The position numbers were made by a program, and so were the translations under genes. The notes beneath the pieces are model-generated. The model was not told the origin of the DNA. It did no database searches and was given only the letters and a program-made list of their open reading frames with translations. Below are positions 1 through 6,444 of a stretch of DNA of 12,580 nt, in pieces. The stretch is from Baffinella frigidus (Eukaryota > Cryptophyceae > Cryptomonadales > Baffinellaceae). The stretch's first letter is position 1. Each line of letters opens with the position of its first letter. Where the stretch lies: assembly GCA_026770585.1 (NCBI GenBank), contig MU646479.1:118318-130897 (forward strand), written 5' to 3'.

Positions 1-96
<96 letters not shown>
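1..96. repeat. (AT)n microsatellite
   Basis: The window opens with uninterrupted alternating A and T for about 95 bases. The left end is cut by the window, so the true length is unknown. Long AT dinucleotide tracts can extrude cruciforms and are often misassembled. Confidence 0.99.
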
Positions 97-97
<1 letters not shown>

Positions 98-1025
98 CCG
101 ACTTTTAAAACTCGGGGGTTAGGTCCCCCGGAGGTTGAGGCTCAGATCGTCCGCCTCCTCGCATGTCGCCTGCTCAAAACGACCATGTTCAGGTGGGGGG
201 AAATTCAACGATAAAGTCCACCTGGCCCACACGAGGCTGTCCATGCGAACAGAATAAAAGGACATTTTAAAATTTGTGGGGAAATGATCACGTTTCCGTA
301 CGGATGTCCGTACGGAAACGTGATCAAATGCTGACTTTTGGCGTGTTTCCTGGGCAATAATCCAACAATGAACTTATGAATCTGTTTCCAATGATTAACT
401 TATGAATCCGGGAGGCACGCCAGGTCTCAAGCGTGGATTTCAGATGCAAAAGTCTGGTTTGAATTTTGCGCCGGGGTGTTGGGTTCTGGGTCAACGCCCG
501 GACGTGGACAGGACGAGGGGATGCGTCTCACCGGGTTGCGCACACTCGTTTAGTACCACGGCACGAAACGTCGCGTGCTGAAATTCCTACGTGTGCCCTG
601 GCGACGCTCCAGTACAAAGAGCATCTAAATGTAATATTTTCCGATGCCCCCTTTACAAGTGATTTTACCGCAGCCGAACCTTTTCTCAAGGAAACGATTG
701 ACTTTCGATTGCGGGTTTTCCGGTTTTCGGGGATGTGTACGAGATGTCGCCCGAAATCGGGCGTCTCTGCGGTACAGAGGGCCAGCTGCAAACACATGTA
801 AAGGACATCAGAAAATAAAAAGGTTGTCGAATGAAACAACCGGACAACCCTTCATTGAATGAGGAGCCCGGTTAAGTTAGTCCGGAGGAGGTCGTGCGGG
901 GGGGGGGCGTAACCTAGCTCTGCCTCACTTGGGTTGACCGACTGTTCTCAAGTTGACATGCTGGGTGCGCGGTACAAATCCGTCAACTTTGGAGCAAAAA
1001 AGAGCCCAAATAGACTGAGTCAGAG
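97..1025. other. Non-coding stretch upstream of the gene pair
   Basis: No convincing gene is visible. Open frames of about 100 codons exist on both strands at 466-801 (+) and 528-839 (-), but each begins with TTG, they overlap one another, and neither shows low-complexity, repeat or family motifs. Besides the palindrome at 285-326 there is a short imperfect direct repeat at about 366-409 (AACTTATGAATC seen twice) and a run of ten G at 898-907. The 3' end of the predicted minus-strand gene reaches into the right edge of this stretch. Confidence 0.6.
285..326. repeat. Perfect 42-bp palindrome
   Basis: Two 20-base arms (285-304 and 307-326; left arm TGATCACGTTTCCGTACGGA) are exact reverse complements around a two-base TG centre. 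The match stops sharply at both ends. It could be a very short foldback element, a cruciform-forming site or a dyad protein-binding site. No flanking target duplication was seen. Confidence 0.95.
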
Positions 1026-1365
1026 CTAGGAGACCTGGAGGAGGTCGCGAAGGCGCGCGAACTCCGTCGCGGAGGGCGCCGCCGCACCTCCCTTTGGGGG
1101 GGGGGTCGCTGCCTGCTCGTGTTTGGCGGGAGGCGCGTTCAGACGCGGCACACCAACGAATCAGGTATGCGGGCGGGGGCGCGTCAAAACGTCAAGAGGC
1201 AGCTGACTCGTGACGGTCGTCACGACCATGACATCGAGCTCCGGTGCGATGGCCTGCACGCTAAGGCTCCTACACCCCCCCCCTCTCACCTGCGCTGGCC
1301 TGGAGGCCGGCGGCGCGCTGACCCCCGGCCGGTGGGGGCTCGGCTGCATCGCCTGCGGCGTCGCA

Positions 1366-1398
<33 letters not shown>

Positions 1399-1496
1399 GG
1401 TTGCACCTGCTGCGCCTGCTGCACCACCTGCTGCTGGGCCTGCTGCTGGGCCTGCTGCTGGGCCGCAGCCTCCTTCTTCTTACGACTCCGAAACAT
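1026..1496 (-). CDS. Predicted two-exon polyglutamine protein (97 aa)
   Basis: I do not recognise the family. Exon 1 runs from the ATG at 1496 down to 1290 (69 codons). It begins MFRSRKKKEAAA, followed by CAG-encoded glutamine blocks with Ala and Val interruptions, then a Pro/Ala/Ser-rich stretch. It ends at CAG followed by GTGAGAG, a textbook 5' splice site (intron phase 0). A matching acceptor (GAGCAG, AG at 1114-1113) opens exon 2, 1112 down to the TAG at 1028-1026. Exon 2 adds 28 residues ending ATEFARLRDLLQVS, which could form a short amphipathic helix. The start sits in GCGGCC-ATG, a good Kozak context. The N-terminal basic patch RSRKKK could act as a nuclear signal, and polyQ proteins are often transcriptional or RNA-binding, but no function is assigned. 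Reading straight through the donor also stays open, so the intron is inferred. A further exon after CAG-GTCTCC is possible. The gene is divergent from the plus-strand gene at 1815. Confidence 0.5.
1113..1289 (-). other. Predicted 177-nt GT-AG intron in the polyQ gene
   Basis: The donor is CAG|GTGAGAG (GT at 1289-1288 on the minus strand). The proposed acceptor is GAGCAG|GCAGCG (AG at 1114-1113). Both sides are in phase 0, and exon 2 then reads to a stop. The stretch before the acceptor is only weakly pyrimidine-rich, so the donor is the more certain end. A competing 36-nt choice, with its acceptor at GTGCAG, would also keep frame. Confidence 0.4.
1332..1484 (-). repeat. CAG/CTG triplet repeat encoding polyglutamine
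   Basis: On the plus strand this is CTGCTG repeats broken by GGC, TGC and ACC triplets. The longest uninterrupted CTG-type run is at about 1368-1398. It encodes Q10 and three AQQQ-type blocks of the minus-strand gene. The plus-strand frame across it reads as cysteine or leucine runs, which I treat as a shadow. Confidence 0.85.
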
Positions 1497-1814
1497 GGCC
1501 GCCTCTTCTGCGCAGCGGACCCCCCTTTTTCGGTTCTACTTTTCGTGGGCGCACCCTCGGTGTGCGATGGGCCTGGCGGGGCCGCAGCTTCACGGAGCAA
1601 AGGCTACGCACGTTCGGGTTTGCCTAAGCACGAGCTTAATCTTCACCCCCACCCCCCGCGAAGAACAAACCGCGCCGAACTGGTGGTCAGGACACCCCCA
1701 GAAGAAGCGTTCAGTCCCGGAGGGCTTTGTGAACACACAGGTTGTGAGGTATCCAGGTCACGTTACTCCCTACAGAGGACCCGAGGAAGAGGGGGACCCT
1801 CGTTCGCCGCCGCG
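1497..1814. promoter_or_regulatory. Putative bidirectional promoter between divergent genes
   Basis: The 318 bases lie between two outward-facing ATG codons, each in a Kozak-like setting. The stretch is GC-rich, has no clear TATA box, and carries no MITE or telomere-like repeat, unlike most non-coding DNA further right. Its promoter role is inferred only from the head-to-head arrangement. An in-frame open reading frame reaches back from 1815 to 1119 through this region, but its sequence shows no protein-like features. Confidence 0.35.
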
Positions 1815-2822
1815 ATGGACGTGCCTTGCGCGGTTGAGGACGACCTTGACAGGAAAGAAGAGCCAGATCCGGCAGGGTTGAAAGTGGTGACGAAACCCCC
1901 GCGAACCAAGAAGAGGCCCCATGGCGCGTTCGGCCTGTTTCCGGGGAAAGCAGTTTTGAAGCCAGGGAGCTCCTCGCTCGTTCAATCTCCGGCTTCGGCC
2001 AGCGCGAAGCGACCAACGTCTCTAGTGGACGGTCACTGGGAGCGTGACGCCGACGGCAAGCGGGTGTGGATTCCGGCAGGAGGAGGGGAGGGCGGGATGG
2101 GAGAGATGATGCCGAATCTCTCACACCACAACCCCAGCTTACCTGAGAGCGCGGCGGGCTGTGGAGCGTGCAGCAGCGAGCCTTCACCGAATATGGATCT
2201 CGAGGGGCAGGCGCATGTTTCCTCCGCCCCGGGAGGGGGGCACTGGGAGCGTGACGCAGACGGAAAGAGGGTGTGGATCGAGTTTGTCCCGCGTTCAAAA
2301 TCCCCTACAACAACTCCGAATCTCTCACACCACAAAGTCAGCGTCCCCGGGAGCGGTGGGCATGTGGCCGATGGGCCGGAGCCTGTTCCCTCAGCCCCGG
2401 GAGGGGACGCTTCCCACGTACACGCGGCGTCAGAAGCAGCAAGAGAAGATGGGGCGGGAGAAGCGCTGGGACGCGAGAGGGACATCGACGGGGCAGAGGA
2501 GGAGGAGTTTTTCGGGGATGGGGATGAGGTTGAGGACGGCGGGGAAGGGGGCGAGGGTGGGGGCGGCGGAGACGGGGGCGGGGCGGGGCAGGACGCAGCT
2601 GCAAAGAGCACAAAGGGCGGGGAAGGGGACGAGGGTGGGGGCGGCGGAGACGGGGGCGGGGCGGGGCAGGACGCAGCTGCAAAGAGCACAAAGGGCGGGG
2701 AAGGGGACGAGGGTGGGGGCGGCGGAGAAGGGGGCGGGGAGGGGCAGGAAGGAGATGCAAAAAGCACCAAGTGGCGCAGAAATCGCGTCAATTGGACGTC
2801 TGAGGTATGGGGGGGGGGGTAG
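1815..2822 (+). CDS. Repeat-bearing acidic Gly-rich protein with GHWERDADGKRVWI modules (335 aa)
   Basis: I recognise no known family. The start is chosen at the ATG in GCCGCCGCG-ATG-G, a near-ideal Kozak site, rather than at an upstream in-frame ATG (1167) that lies antisense to the polyQ exon. Residues about 28-36 (KPPRTKKRP) form a basic patch that could be a nuclear signal. The module GHWERDADGKRVWI occurs at residues 73-86 and 142-155, and each copy is followed by PNLSHH (100-105, 168-173), so an ancestral unit of about 68 residues was duplicated. The two modules differ at five DNA positions, all synonymous, including a CGG to AGG change. This is direct evidence of selection on the protein. 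Residues 228-241 are strongly acidic. Residues 242-319 are three 26-residue Gly/Asp/Glu repeats, each ending AKSTK, and the tail is WRRNRVNWTSEVWGGG. There is no signal peptide or membrane segment. The frame ends in a run of eleven G before TAG. GAG|GTATGG at about 2804 could instead be a splice donor, so the C terminus may be longer. Confidence 0.7.
   Translation: MDVPCAVEDDLDRKEEPDPAGLKVVTKPPRTKKRPHGAFGLFPGKAVLKPGSSSLVQSPASASAKRPTSLVDGHWERDADGKRVWIPAGGGEGGMGEMMPNLSHHNPSLPESAAGCGACSSEPSPNMDLEGQAHVSSAPGGGHWERDADGKRVWIEFVPRSKSPTTTPNLSHHKVSVPGSGGHVADGPEPVPSAPGGDASHVHAASEAAREDGAGEALGRERDIDGAEEEEFFGDGDEVEDGGEGGEGGGGGDGGGAGQDAAAKSTKGGEGDEGGGGGDGGGAGQDAAAKSTKGGEGDEGGGGGEGGGEGQEGDAKSTKWRRNRVNWTSEVWGGG
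2538..2771 (+). repeat. Coding minisatellite, 3 x 78 bp (26 aa)
   Basis: Three tandem 78-bp units at 2538-2615, 2616-2693 and 2694-2771 encode Gly/Asp/Glu-rich segments ending AKSTK. Units 1 and 2 are nearly identical. Unit 3 is more diverged (Asp to Glu and Ala to Glu/Gly changes). The period is a multiple of three, so changes in copy number keep the reading frame. Confidence 0.95.
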
Positions 2823-2949
2823 TGTGTCTGGGGTTTAGGGCTGAGGGTACAGGGTGTAGCGTTTAGGAATGGGCATGTGAGCCCAAAACCACACCACGAG
2901 CGTTGAGGGACGCCTGAAGTATGGGGTTTAGGGTTTAGGTTGTAGGGTT
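2823..2949 (+). repeat. Degenerate telomere-like TTTAGGG tract
   Basis: Directly after the stop codon the sequence is rich in GGGTTTAGGG-type words (2830-2868 and 2923-2949), with variants such as GTGTAGCGTTTAGG. The G-rich strand points right. It probably covers the 3' untranslated or intergenic part of the upstream gene. Confidence 0.75.
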
Positions 2950-3050
2950 GATGTTTCCACCAGCCCTCAGGGTTGGAGCAAATCGACGATTTTTTGATTT
3001 CCGATTCCTTCGGGAATTTAGGGACCTTCTTTCGAGAAGCACCTTGCGGT

Positions 3051-3230
3051 CGATCTCATCCGGACGAGTATTTTGACAAAATACGATTTTAAAAGTATTT
3101 TCAGCGAAAATTACCACACGATCTGTCTGTACTTTTTAAAATGGTCACGTCCGTGTAGTAATTTTCGTTGCAAATCGAATCGGAGATCCCCGATACCGTA
3201 TTTTGTTAAAATACTCGCCGCGATTAGATC
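3051..3230. mobile_element. Decayed foldback (inverted-repeat) element
   Basis: Left arm 3051-3120 and right arm 3152-3230 pair imperfectly. The best block is CGAGTATTTTGACAAAATAC (3065-3084) against CGTATTTTGTTAAAATACTCG in the right arm, with one mismatch. AGCGAAAATTACCACACG (3103-3120) also pairs with the 18 bases from 3152. Each best block is itself a small palindrome around TTTTG-CAAAA. The outer ends are unclear and no target duplication was found, so the exact limits are uncertain. Confidence 0.65.
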
Positions 3231-3391
3231 ACAGCTATGAAATTCTTCGGTTGGATTCTGAATGCGTGTCTCGCCCTGGCCGAAAATCCCTCTGTAGCCC
3301 GCTGTGTGGTGCGTGGGTAGAGAGCCAATGGCTCCAACGCTCTGCCGAGGCGGGCCTATCCCTAGACAGTCCACTCGAGAATGCTGGGGGG

Positions 3392-3465
3392 TCCTATTTA
3401 CATGTGGGGTTGTGAATATGTGTACCAGGATAACGTAACCAACCTCGTGACTGTGCTAATTTCGC
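3392..3465 (+). repeat. 74-bp inverted duplication, left copy
   Basis: This block contains CCAGGATAACGTAACCAACC and is the reverse complement of 4293-4366 with a single mismatch in 74 bases. A third, shorter copy lies at 4102-4144. Just right of it the related wording GTTACGTGACCAACCTC (about 3469-3485) may be a decayed further copy. Confidence 0.95.
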
Positions 3466-3520
3466 AGAGTTACGTGACCAACCTCCCGAAAGTTACTACA
3501 CAGATGCCCACTTGTAAAAG

Positions 3521-3735
3521 CAAACGGTTTTGAATAGACGCCTCTAGCATTCTCGTGTGGCTAGGGCTCGTGTACAGGAACCTGGTTTGGCGGTTAGGGT
3601 TTAGGGGTAGGGATTAGGGATTGTGGTCTAGGGTCCTAAACCACAAACCACAAACAGTTTTCAATAGGCCCCTCTAGAATTCTCGTGTGGTCAGGGGGTC
3701 GAGTAGACCCTAGACTCTAGACCCTAAACCCCTCC
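3521..3735. repeat. 40-bp direct repeats bracketing telomere-like tracts
   Basis: The block at 3521-3560 recurs at 3651-3690 with about five mismatches (period 130; shared core ATTCTCGTGTGG). Between them, 3592-3640 reads as TTAGGG/TTTAGGG-like sequence and then switches to CCTAAACC. After the second copy, 3704-3731 is CCCTAGA/CCCTAAA-like. The telomere-like words therefore change strand within the repeat, as they do on a larger scale near 12200. Confidence 0.8.
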
Positions 3736-3765
3736 ACACGAGAGCCTGAGCTGAGCCTGAGCGTT

Positions 3766-3851
3766 CCCATCGAGGCCGTGTCTGAGTAGGGGCGCCGAGA
3801 GGCCATGCAAGCGAATACACGTGGTGTACTTTCGGAAGTGTGTGGGGGGGG
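3766..3851 (-). repeat. About 86-bp inverted duplication, left copy
   Basis: This block is the reverse complement of 4599-4688 at roughly 90% identity (shared TACTTTCGGAAGTGTGTG and TGAGTAGGGGCGCCGAGAG). With the pair 3392-3465 / 4293-4366 it makes a crossed rather than nested arrangement, so one simple hairpin cannot explain both. Confidence 0.9.
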
Positions 3852-3895
3852 GCGGTCGTGTTCTGTGATCTAGGGTTGTTATATCAGCTGTAACA

Positions 3896-3925
3896 TTATC
3901 AGCTAATCACCTGGCCAGCTGATAA
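3896..3925. repeat. TTATCAGCT hairpin cluster
   Basis: TTATCAGCT (3896-3904) and AGCTGATAA (3917-3925) form a 9-bp stem with a 12-base loop. Further TATCAG words flank it at about 3882, 3931 and 3941. This could be a protein-binding cluster or a small foldback remnant. Confidence 0.7.
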
Positions 3926-4101
3926 AGGACTTATCAGACGTATCAGCCCCCAGCTCTGTGATCAATAAACAGTGCCCCCCCCCTCTATAAACGGGACGTT
4001 CCCCTCCGTACACACTGCTGTCCACTTCAACAAAAGGTGCCTTCCAGAAACAGTGCCTTACCCGCAATACACACTGCTCTCCACCTCAACGCACGCCCCC
4101 C

Positions 4102-4144
4102 CTGAGGCGAAATTAGCACAGTCACGAGGTTGGTTACGTTATCC
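4102..4144 (-). repeat. 43-bp internal copy of the 74-bp duplication
   Basis: This block is identical over 43 bases to 4288-4330, in the same orientation as the right arm, and is inverted relative to 3392-3465. It lies inside the CACACTGC array, so the block was probably copied along with array units. Confidence 0.93.
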
Positions 4145-4292
4145 GTACACACTGCCGTCCACTGCAACGAAAGGTGCCTTCCATAAACGGAGCATTCCCC
4201 GCCATGCACACTGCTTTCCACCTCAACAGTGCCCCCCCCCCCCCACTTCCTGCAGTACACAACGTGTCTTCGCGAAGACAGCGTGCACTGAG

Positions 4293-4366
4293 GCGAAATT
4301 AGCACAGTCACGAGGTTGGTTACGTTATCCTGGTACACATATTCACAACCCCACATGTAGATAGGA
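4293..4366 (-). repeat. 74-bp inverted duplication, right copy
   Basis: This is the reverse complement of 3392-3465, matching at 73 of 74 positions. The near identity across about 830 bases suggests a recent duplication or gene conversion. It sits between two units of the CACACTGC array. Confidence 0.95.
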
Positions 4367-4419
4367 CACTGCTCCCCGCCTCAACAAACGGTGCCTTCCA
4401 GAAACCTTCTCCTCCATAC

Positions 4420-4569
4420 TTATCTCAGAAAACGAGTTCTAAAACTCGTTTTCTTAAGTCAATCCCCCTACAAATTCGTCAACTTATTCTTTACTCTCCG
4501 CATAAGTTGACAAATTTATAGGGGAATTGACTTAAGAAAACGAGTTTTAGAACTCGTTTTTTGAGATAA
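4420..4569. mobile_element. 150-bp MITE-like inverted-repeat element in a tandem unit
   Basis: The 68-base arms 4420-4487 and 4502-4569 match as reverse complements with only four mismatches, all transitions, around a 14-base loop. Termini are TTATCTC and GAGATAA. The flanks are ATAC on both sides (4416-4419, 4570-4573), read as a 4-bp target duplication, or as a TA duplication if the neighbouring C and A belong to the element. Removing the element restores ATACACACTGCTCTCCACC, the sequence actually present at 4067-4085 in a sister unit, so an empty site exists in this window. Each arm holds its own hairpin (AAAACGAGTT-CTAA-AACTCGTTTT). It has no coding capacity. Confidence 0.92.
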
Positions 4570-4598
4570 ATACACACTGCTCTCCACCTCAACGCACG

Positions 4599-4688
4599 CC
4601 CCCCCCACACACACTTCCGAAAGTACACAACGCGTCTTCGCGTGCATGACCTCTCTCGGCGCCCCTACTCAGACACGGCTTCGATGGG
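4599..4688 (+). repeat. About 90-bp inverted duplication, right copy
   Basis: This is the partner of 3766-3851. It follows directly on the last CACACTGC unit. The inner part resembles 4245-4285 (AGTACACAACGTGTCTTCGCG), and the outer part (CTCAGACACGGC) resembles CTCAGACACAGCC near 6633, so this repeat family extends beyond the block. Confidence 0.9.
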
Positions 4689-4787
4689 GGTGCGTACATA
4701 GCTTCAGGCTGTGTTGGTTGTATTGGTAGTAATAAATGGTAGTGACCCCCCCCCTCCCCCCCCCACCACCACCATGCAGGAAGAGCG

Positions 4788-4825
4788 GAACCATAATTAA
4801 GGTTTTGAACCATAATTAACGTTTT
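4788..4825 (+). repeat. Two tandem 19-bp repeats
   Basis: GAACCATAATTAAGGTTTT is followed at once by the same 19 bases with one G to C change. The pair marks the left edge of the 301-bp array. The preceding GCAGGAAGAGCGG also occurs inside each later array unit. Confidence 0.95.
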
Positions 4826-5880
4826 CCTGGGTGAGTGCACGAGGAGTGGGTGCTAGCGACGGGGGTGGTGGACCACACAGGGCGCTACGTGGGGGTATTC
4901 CAGGGGCGCCCTTTGAGCCATTTGGGCGCCCTTGGAGCCGTTTTCTCCCGAAATTGACTTTTGAATCCAGTTTTATCTTGAAAATCGACTTTTGAATACC
5001 CCCCCCCTCCAGCCCTGCGTGGGCACGGGGTGAAGTGCCAGCGCATCCTCGACTCCGCCGCCTTCCACTTCCACCCCCGAACATCACCACACACCTCATT
5101 TACAACTACTAGTATTGTACTACCACTACTAGTATTGCACAGAATACGTAATAGTAATCTGTACAATACTACTAGTGATCTATACAATACTACTAGTATG
5201 ATCCAGCTGTGTGATAAATTTTCGTTGCGCCAGAAATCATTAAAATTGGGTTGAGCCGTGATTAATGTTTTTCCTGGGTGGGTGCAGGAAGAGCGGGTGC
5301 TCGCGACGTCGCGAGCGGGTGGAGCACGGGGTCAAGTGCCAGCGCATCCTCGACTCCGCCGCCTTCCATCTCCACCGCCGAACATCACCACACACCTCCG
5401 TTGCCACTACTAGTATTGTACTACCACTACTAGTATTGCACAGAATACGTAATAGTAATCTATACAATAATACTAGTAATCTATACAATGCTACCAGTAT
5501 AATCCAGCTGTGTGATAAATTTTCGTTGCGCCAGAAACCATTAAAATTGGGTTGAGCCGTGATTAATGTTTTTCCTGGGTGGGTGCAGGAAGAGCGGGTG
5601 CTCGCGACGGGGGTGGTGGAGCACGGGGTCAATTGCCAGCGCATCCTCGACTCCGCCGCCTTCCACACTCCGGGAAAACATTTTAATGCTACCGTTTTCT
5701 GGCACCGAAAATTGCTACACAGCTGGGGCATACTAATAATAGTAAGTGAACCGCGTGGTGATTTTTGCGGGTGGGTAGGAGGAGCGGGTGCTCGCGACGG
5801 GGGTGGTGGAGCACGGGGTCAAGTGGCAGCGCATCCTCGATTCTGGCGGCTTCCACGAACATCGCACCCACATGGACCTC
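4804..5880 (+). repeat. Tandem array with 301-bp period (about four units)
   Basis: Unit 2 is 5251-5551 and unit 3 begins at 5552 in exact register (period 301). Unit 1 (4804-5250) carries an extra block of about 150 bases near 4873-5021. Unit 3 diverges after about 5665. Unit 4 (about 5765-5880) keeps only the block with GCGGGTGCTCGCGACGGGGG and CAGCGCATCCTCGA. Full units carry several ACTACTAGT words and end in CCATTAAAATTGGG-like sequence. Frames of about 74 codons recur in units 1 and 2, but most differences between them change amino acids, so I treat the array as non-coding. Confidence 0.92.
4891..5003. mobile_element. Possible 113-bp inserted element with 10-bp inverted ends
   Basis: GGGGGTATTC (4891-4900) and GAATACCCCC (4994-5003) are exact inverted ends inside the extra block of array unit 1. 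The interior has two pairs of direct repeats: GGCGCCCTTTGAGCC / GGCGCCCTTGGAGCC and TTGACTTTTGAAT / TCGACTTTTGAAT. Units 2 and 3 lack the block, so it is an insertion in unit 1 or a deletion in the others. Its borders do not match the inverted ends exactly. Confidence 0.5.
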
Positions 5881-5917
5881 AAGGTCTTGTCAACTTATCA
5901 ACTTGTCAACTTATCAG
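5856..5917 (+). repeat. Short direct repeats after the 301-bp array
   Basis: CGAACATCGCACCCACATGG (5856-5875, plus ACCTCAAGG) recurs at 6096-6124 with few changes (period 240). Immediately after, CTTGTCAACTTATCA is tandemly duplicated (16-bp period, 5886-5917). Its core GTCAACTTAT also forms the inner end of the arms of the 4420-4569 element. Confidence 0.85.
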
Positions 5918-6151
5918 CGCCCGAGTTCGATCTTCCTCGGATTTCCGGGGGGCATTTCAAGCCCCTTACCCTGAAATGAAGTGCAAGGTGTACCAGAATC
6001 GTTTAGATGGACACATCTTCGAAGGCCCCGGTGGCTGCGAAGTGGTACCTAGCTCTGTCTCCGGCGATTGGGTCTCGCCGATTGCGGCTGCCATGCGAAC
6101 ATCGCACCCACGTCGACCTCAAGGTGCGCGCCTGCCTCTCCCCGTGTGGTA
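5918..6151. other. Unassigned spacer
   Basis: No gene or strong repeat is visible apart from the second copy of the 29-bp direct repeat at 6096-6124. Overlapping open frames exist here in several phases without family signatures. Confidence 0.5.
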
Positions 6152-6350
6152 TTGTCGAAATGGGCTTGGCGCGGGAAAAATCGAGGTCAGGTCAGCAGCA
6201 TTTTTATTTCTTTGCCTTTTGTGCATCTTACGGGTGGGAGATGCTATTTTGAGATAAAAACCATGCCTAAGATAGCATAAAAGTCCATTTTTGGGGAAAA
6301 ATCTGATTTCCTGACCTGACCTCGAGTCCGCACGAAGCCCATTTCGACAA
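6152..6350. mobile_element. 199-bp foldback element
   Basis: The ends TTGTCGAAATGGGCTT (6152-6167) and AAGCCCATTTCGACAA (6335-6350) are exact inverted repeats of 16 bases. Further in, TCGAGGTCAGGTCAG (6181-6195) pairs exactly with CTGACCTGACCTCGA (6311-6325). The centre has a third inverted pair, ATGCTAT and ATAGCAT (about 6240 and 6275). No clear target duplication was found. It has no coding capacity. Confidence 0.88.
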
Positions 6351-6444
6351 AAGAGCGGTGTGCAGAGAAGGCAGCCGCCGAAATAGTAATAAAATGGTGA
6401 AAGTTGACGTTTTTGACCAGAACCGTCAACATTTACTTTTTTTT

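Larger units (their letters stand above)
4011..4419 (+). repeat. Diverged tandem array with units starting CACACTGC
   Basis: Units begin at about 4011, 4070, 4148, 4207 and 4365, with one more at 4573 beyond the inserted element. Each starts like CACACTGCTCTCCACCTCAA, and several continue with AGGTGCCTTCCA. Spacing is irregular because of C-runs of 6 to 13 and embedded copies of the 43-bp block at 4102-4144 and 4288-4330. Frames across it are open in places but not conserved. Confidence 0.85.

Noticed and set aside
466-839. Overlapping frames on both strands (111 and 103 codons).
   Set aside because: Both start with TTG, have no motifs and overlap. Chance frames are likely in GC-rich DNA.
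1119-1814. N-terminal extension of the 335-aa protein back to a GTG at 1119.
   Set aside because: It is antisense to a better polyQ exon with a splice donor, and includes Leu runs from CTG repeats. The ATG at 1815 has the ideal context, and everything protein-like lies after it.
1210-1881. Cysteine-rich frame on the plus strand.
   Set aside because: The Cys run is the frame-shifted reading of the CAG/CTG repeat. No cysteine spacing typical of a real family is seen.
2033-2791. Pro/Ser-rich minus-strand frame of 252 codons.
   Set aside because: It is the complement of the Gly-rich minisatellite. The synonymous pattern in the duplicated module supports the plus strand.
3290-3360. Possible tRNA-like stretch (GGTGCGTGGGTAGAGAGCC).
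   Set aside because: No cloverleaf or B-box (GGTTCRANYCC) could be drawn. The CAATGGCTCCAA part belongs to the hairpin repeat seen at 8832 and 9165.
5030-5555. Similar 74- and 96-codon frames in array units 1 and 2, resembling a paralogous gene pair.
   Set aside because: They arise from the 301-bp repeat. Differences between units mostly change amino acids and unit 3 loses the frame.
5559-6257. A 232-codon plus-strand frame crossing 301-bp units and the 6152 element.
   Set aside because: It spans unrelated repeats, has no motifs and no conserved frame between units.
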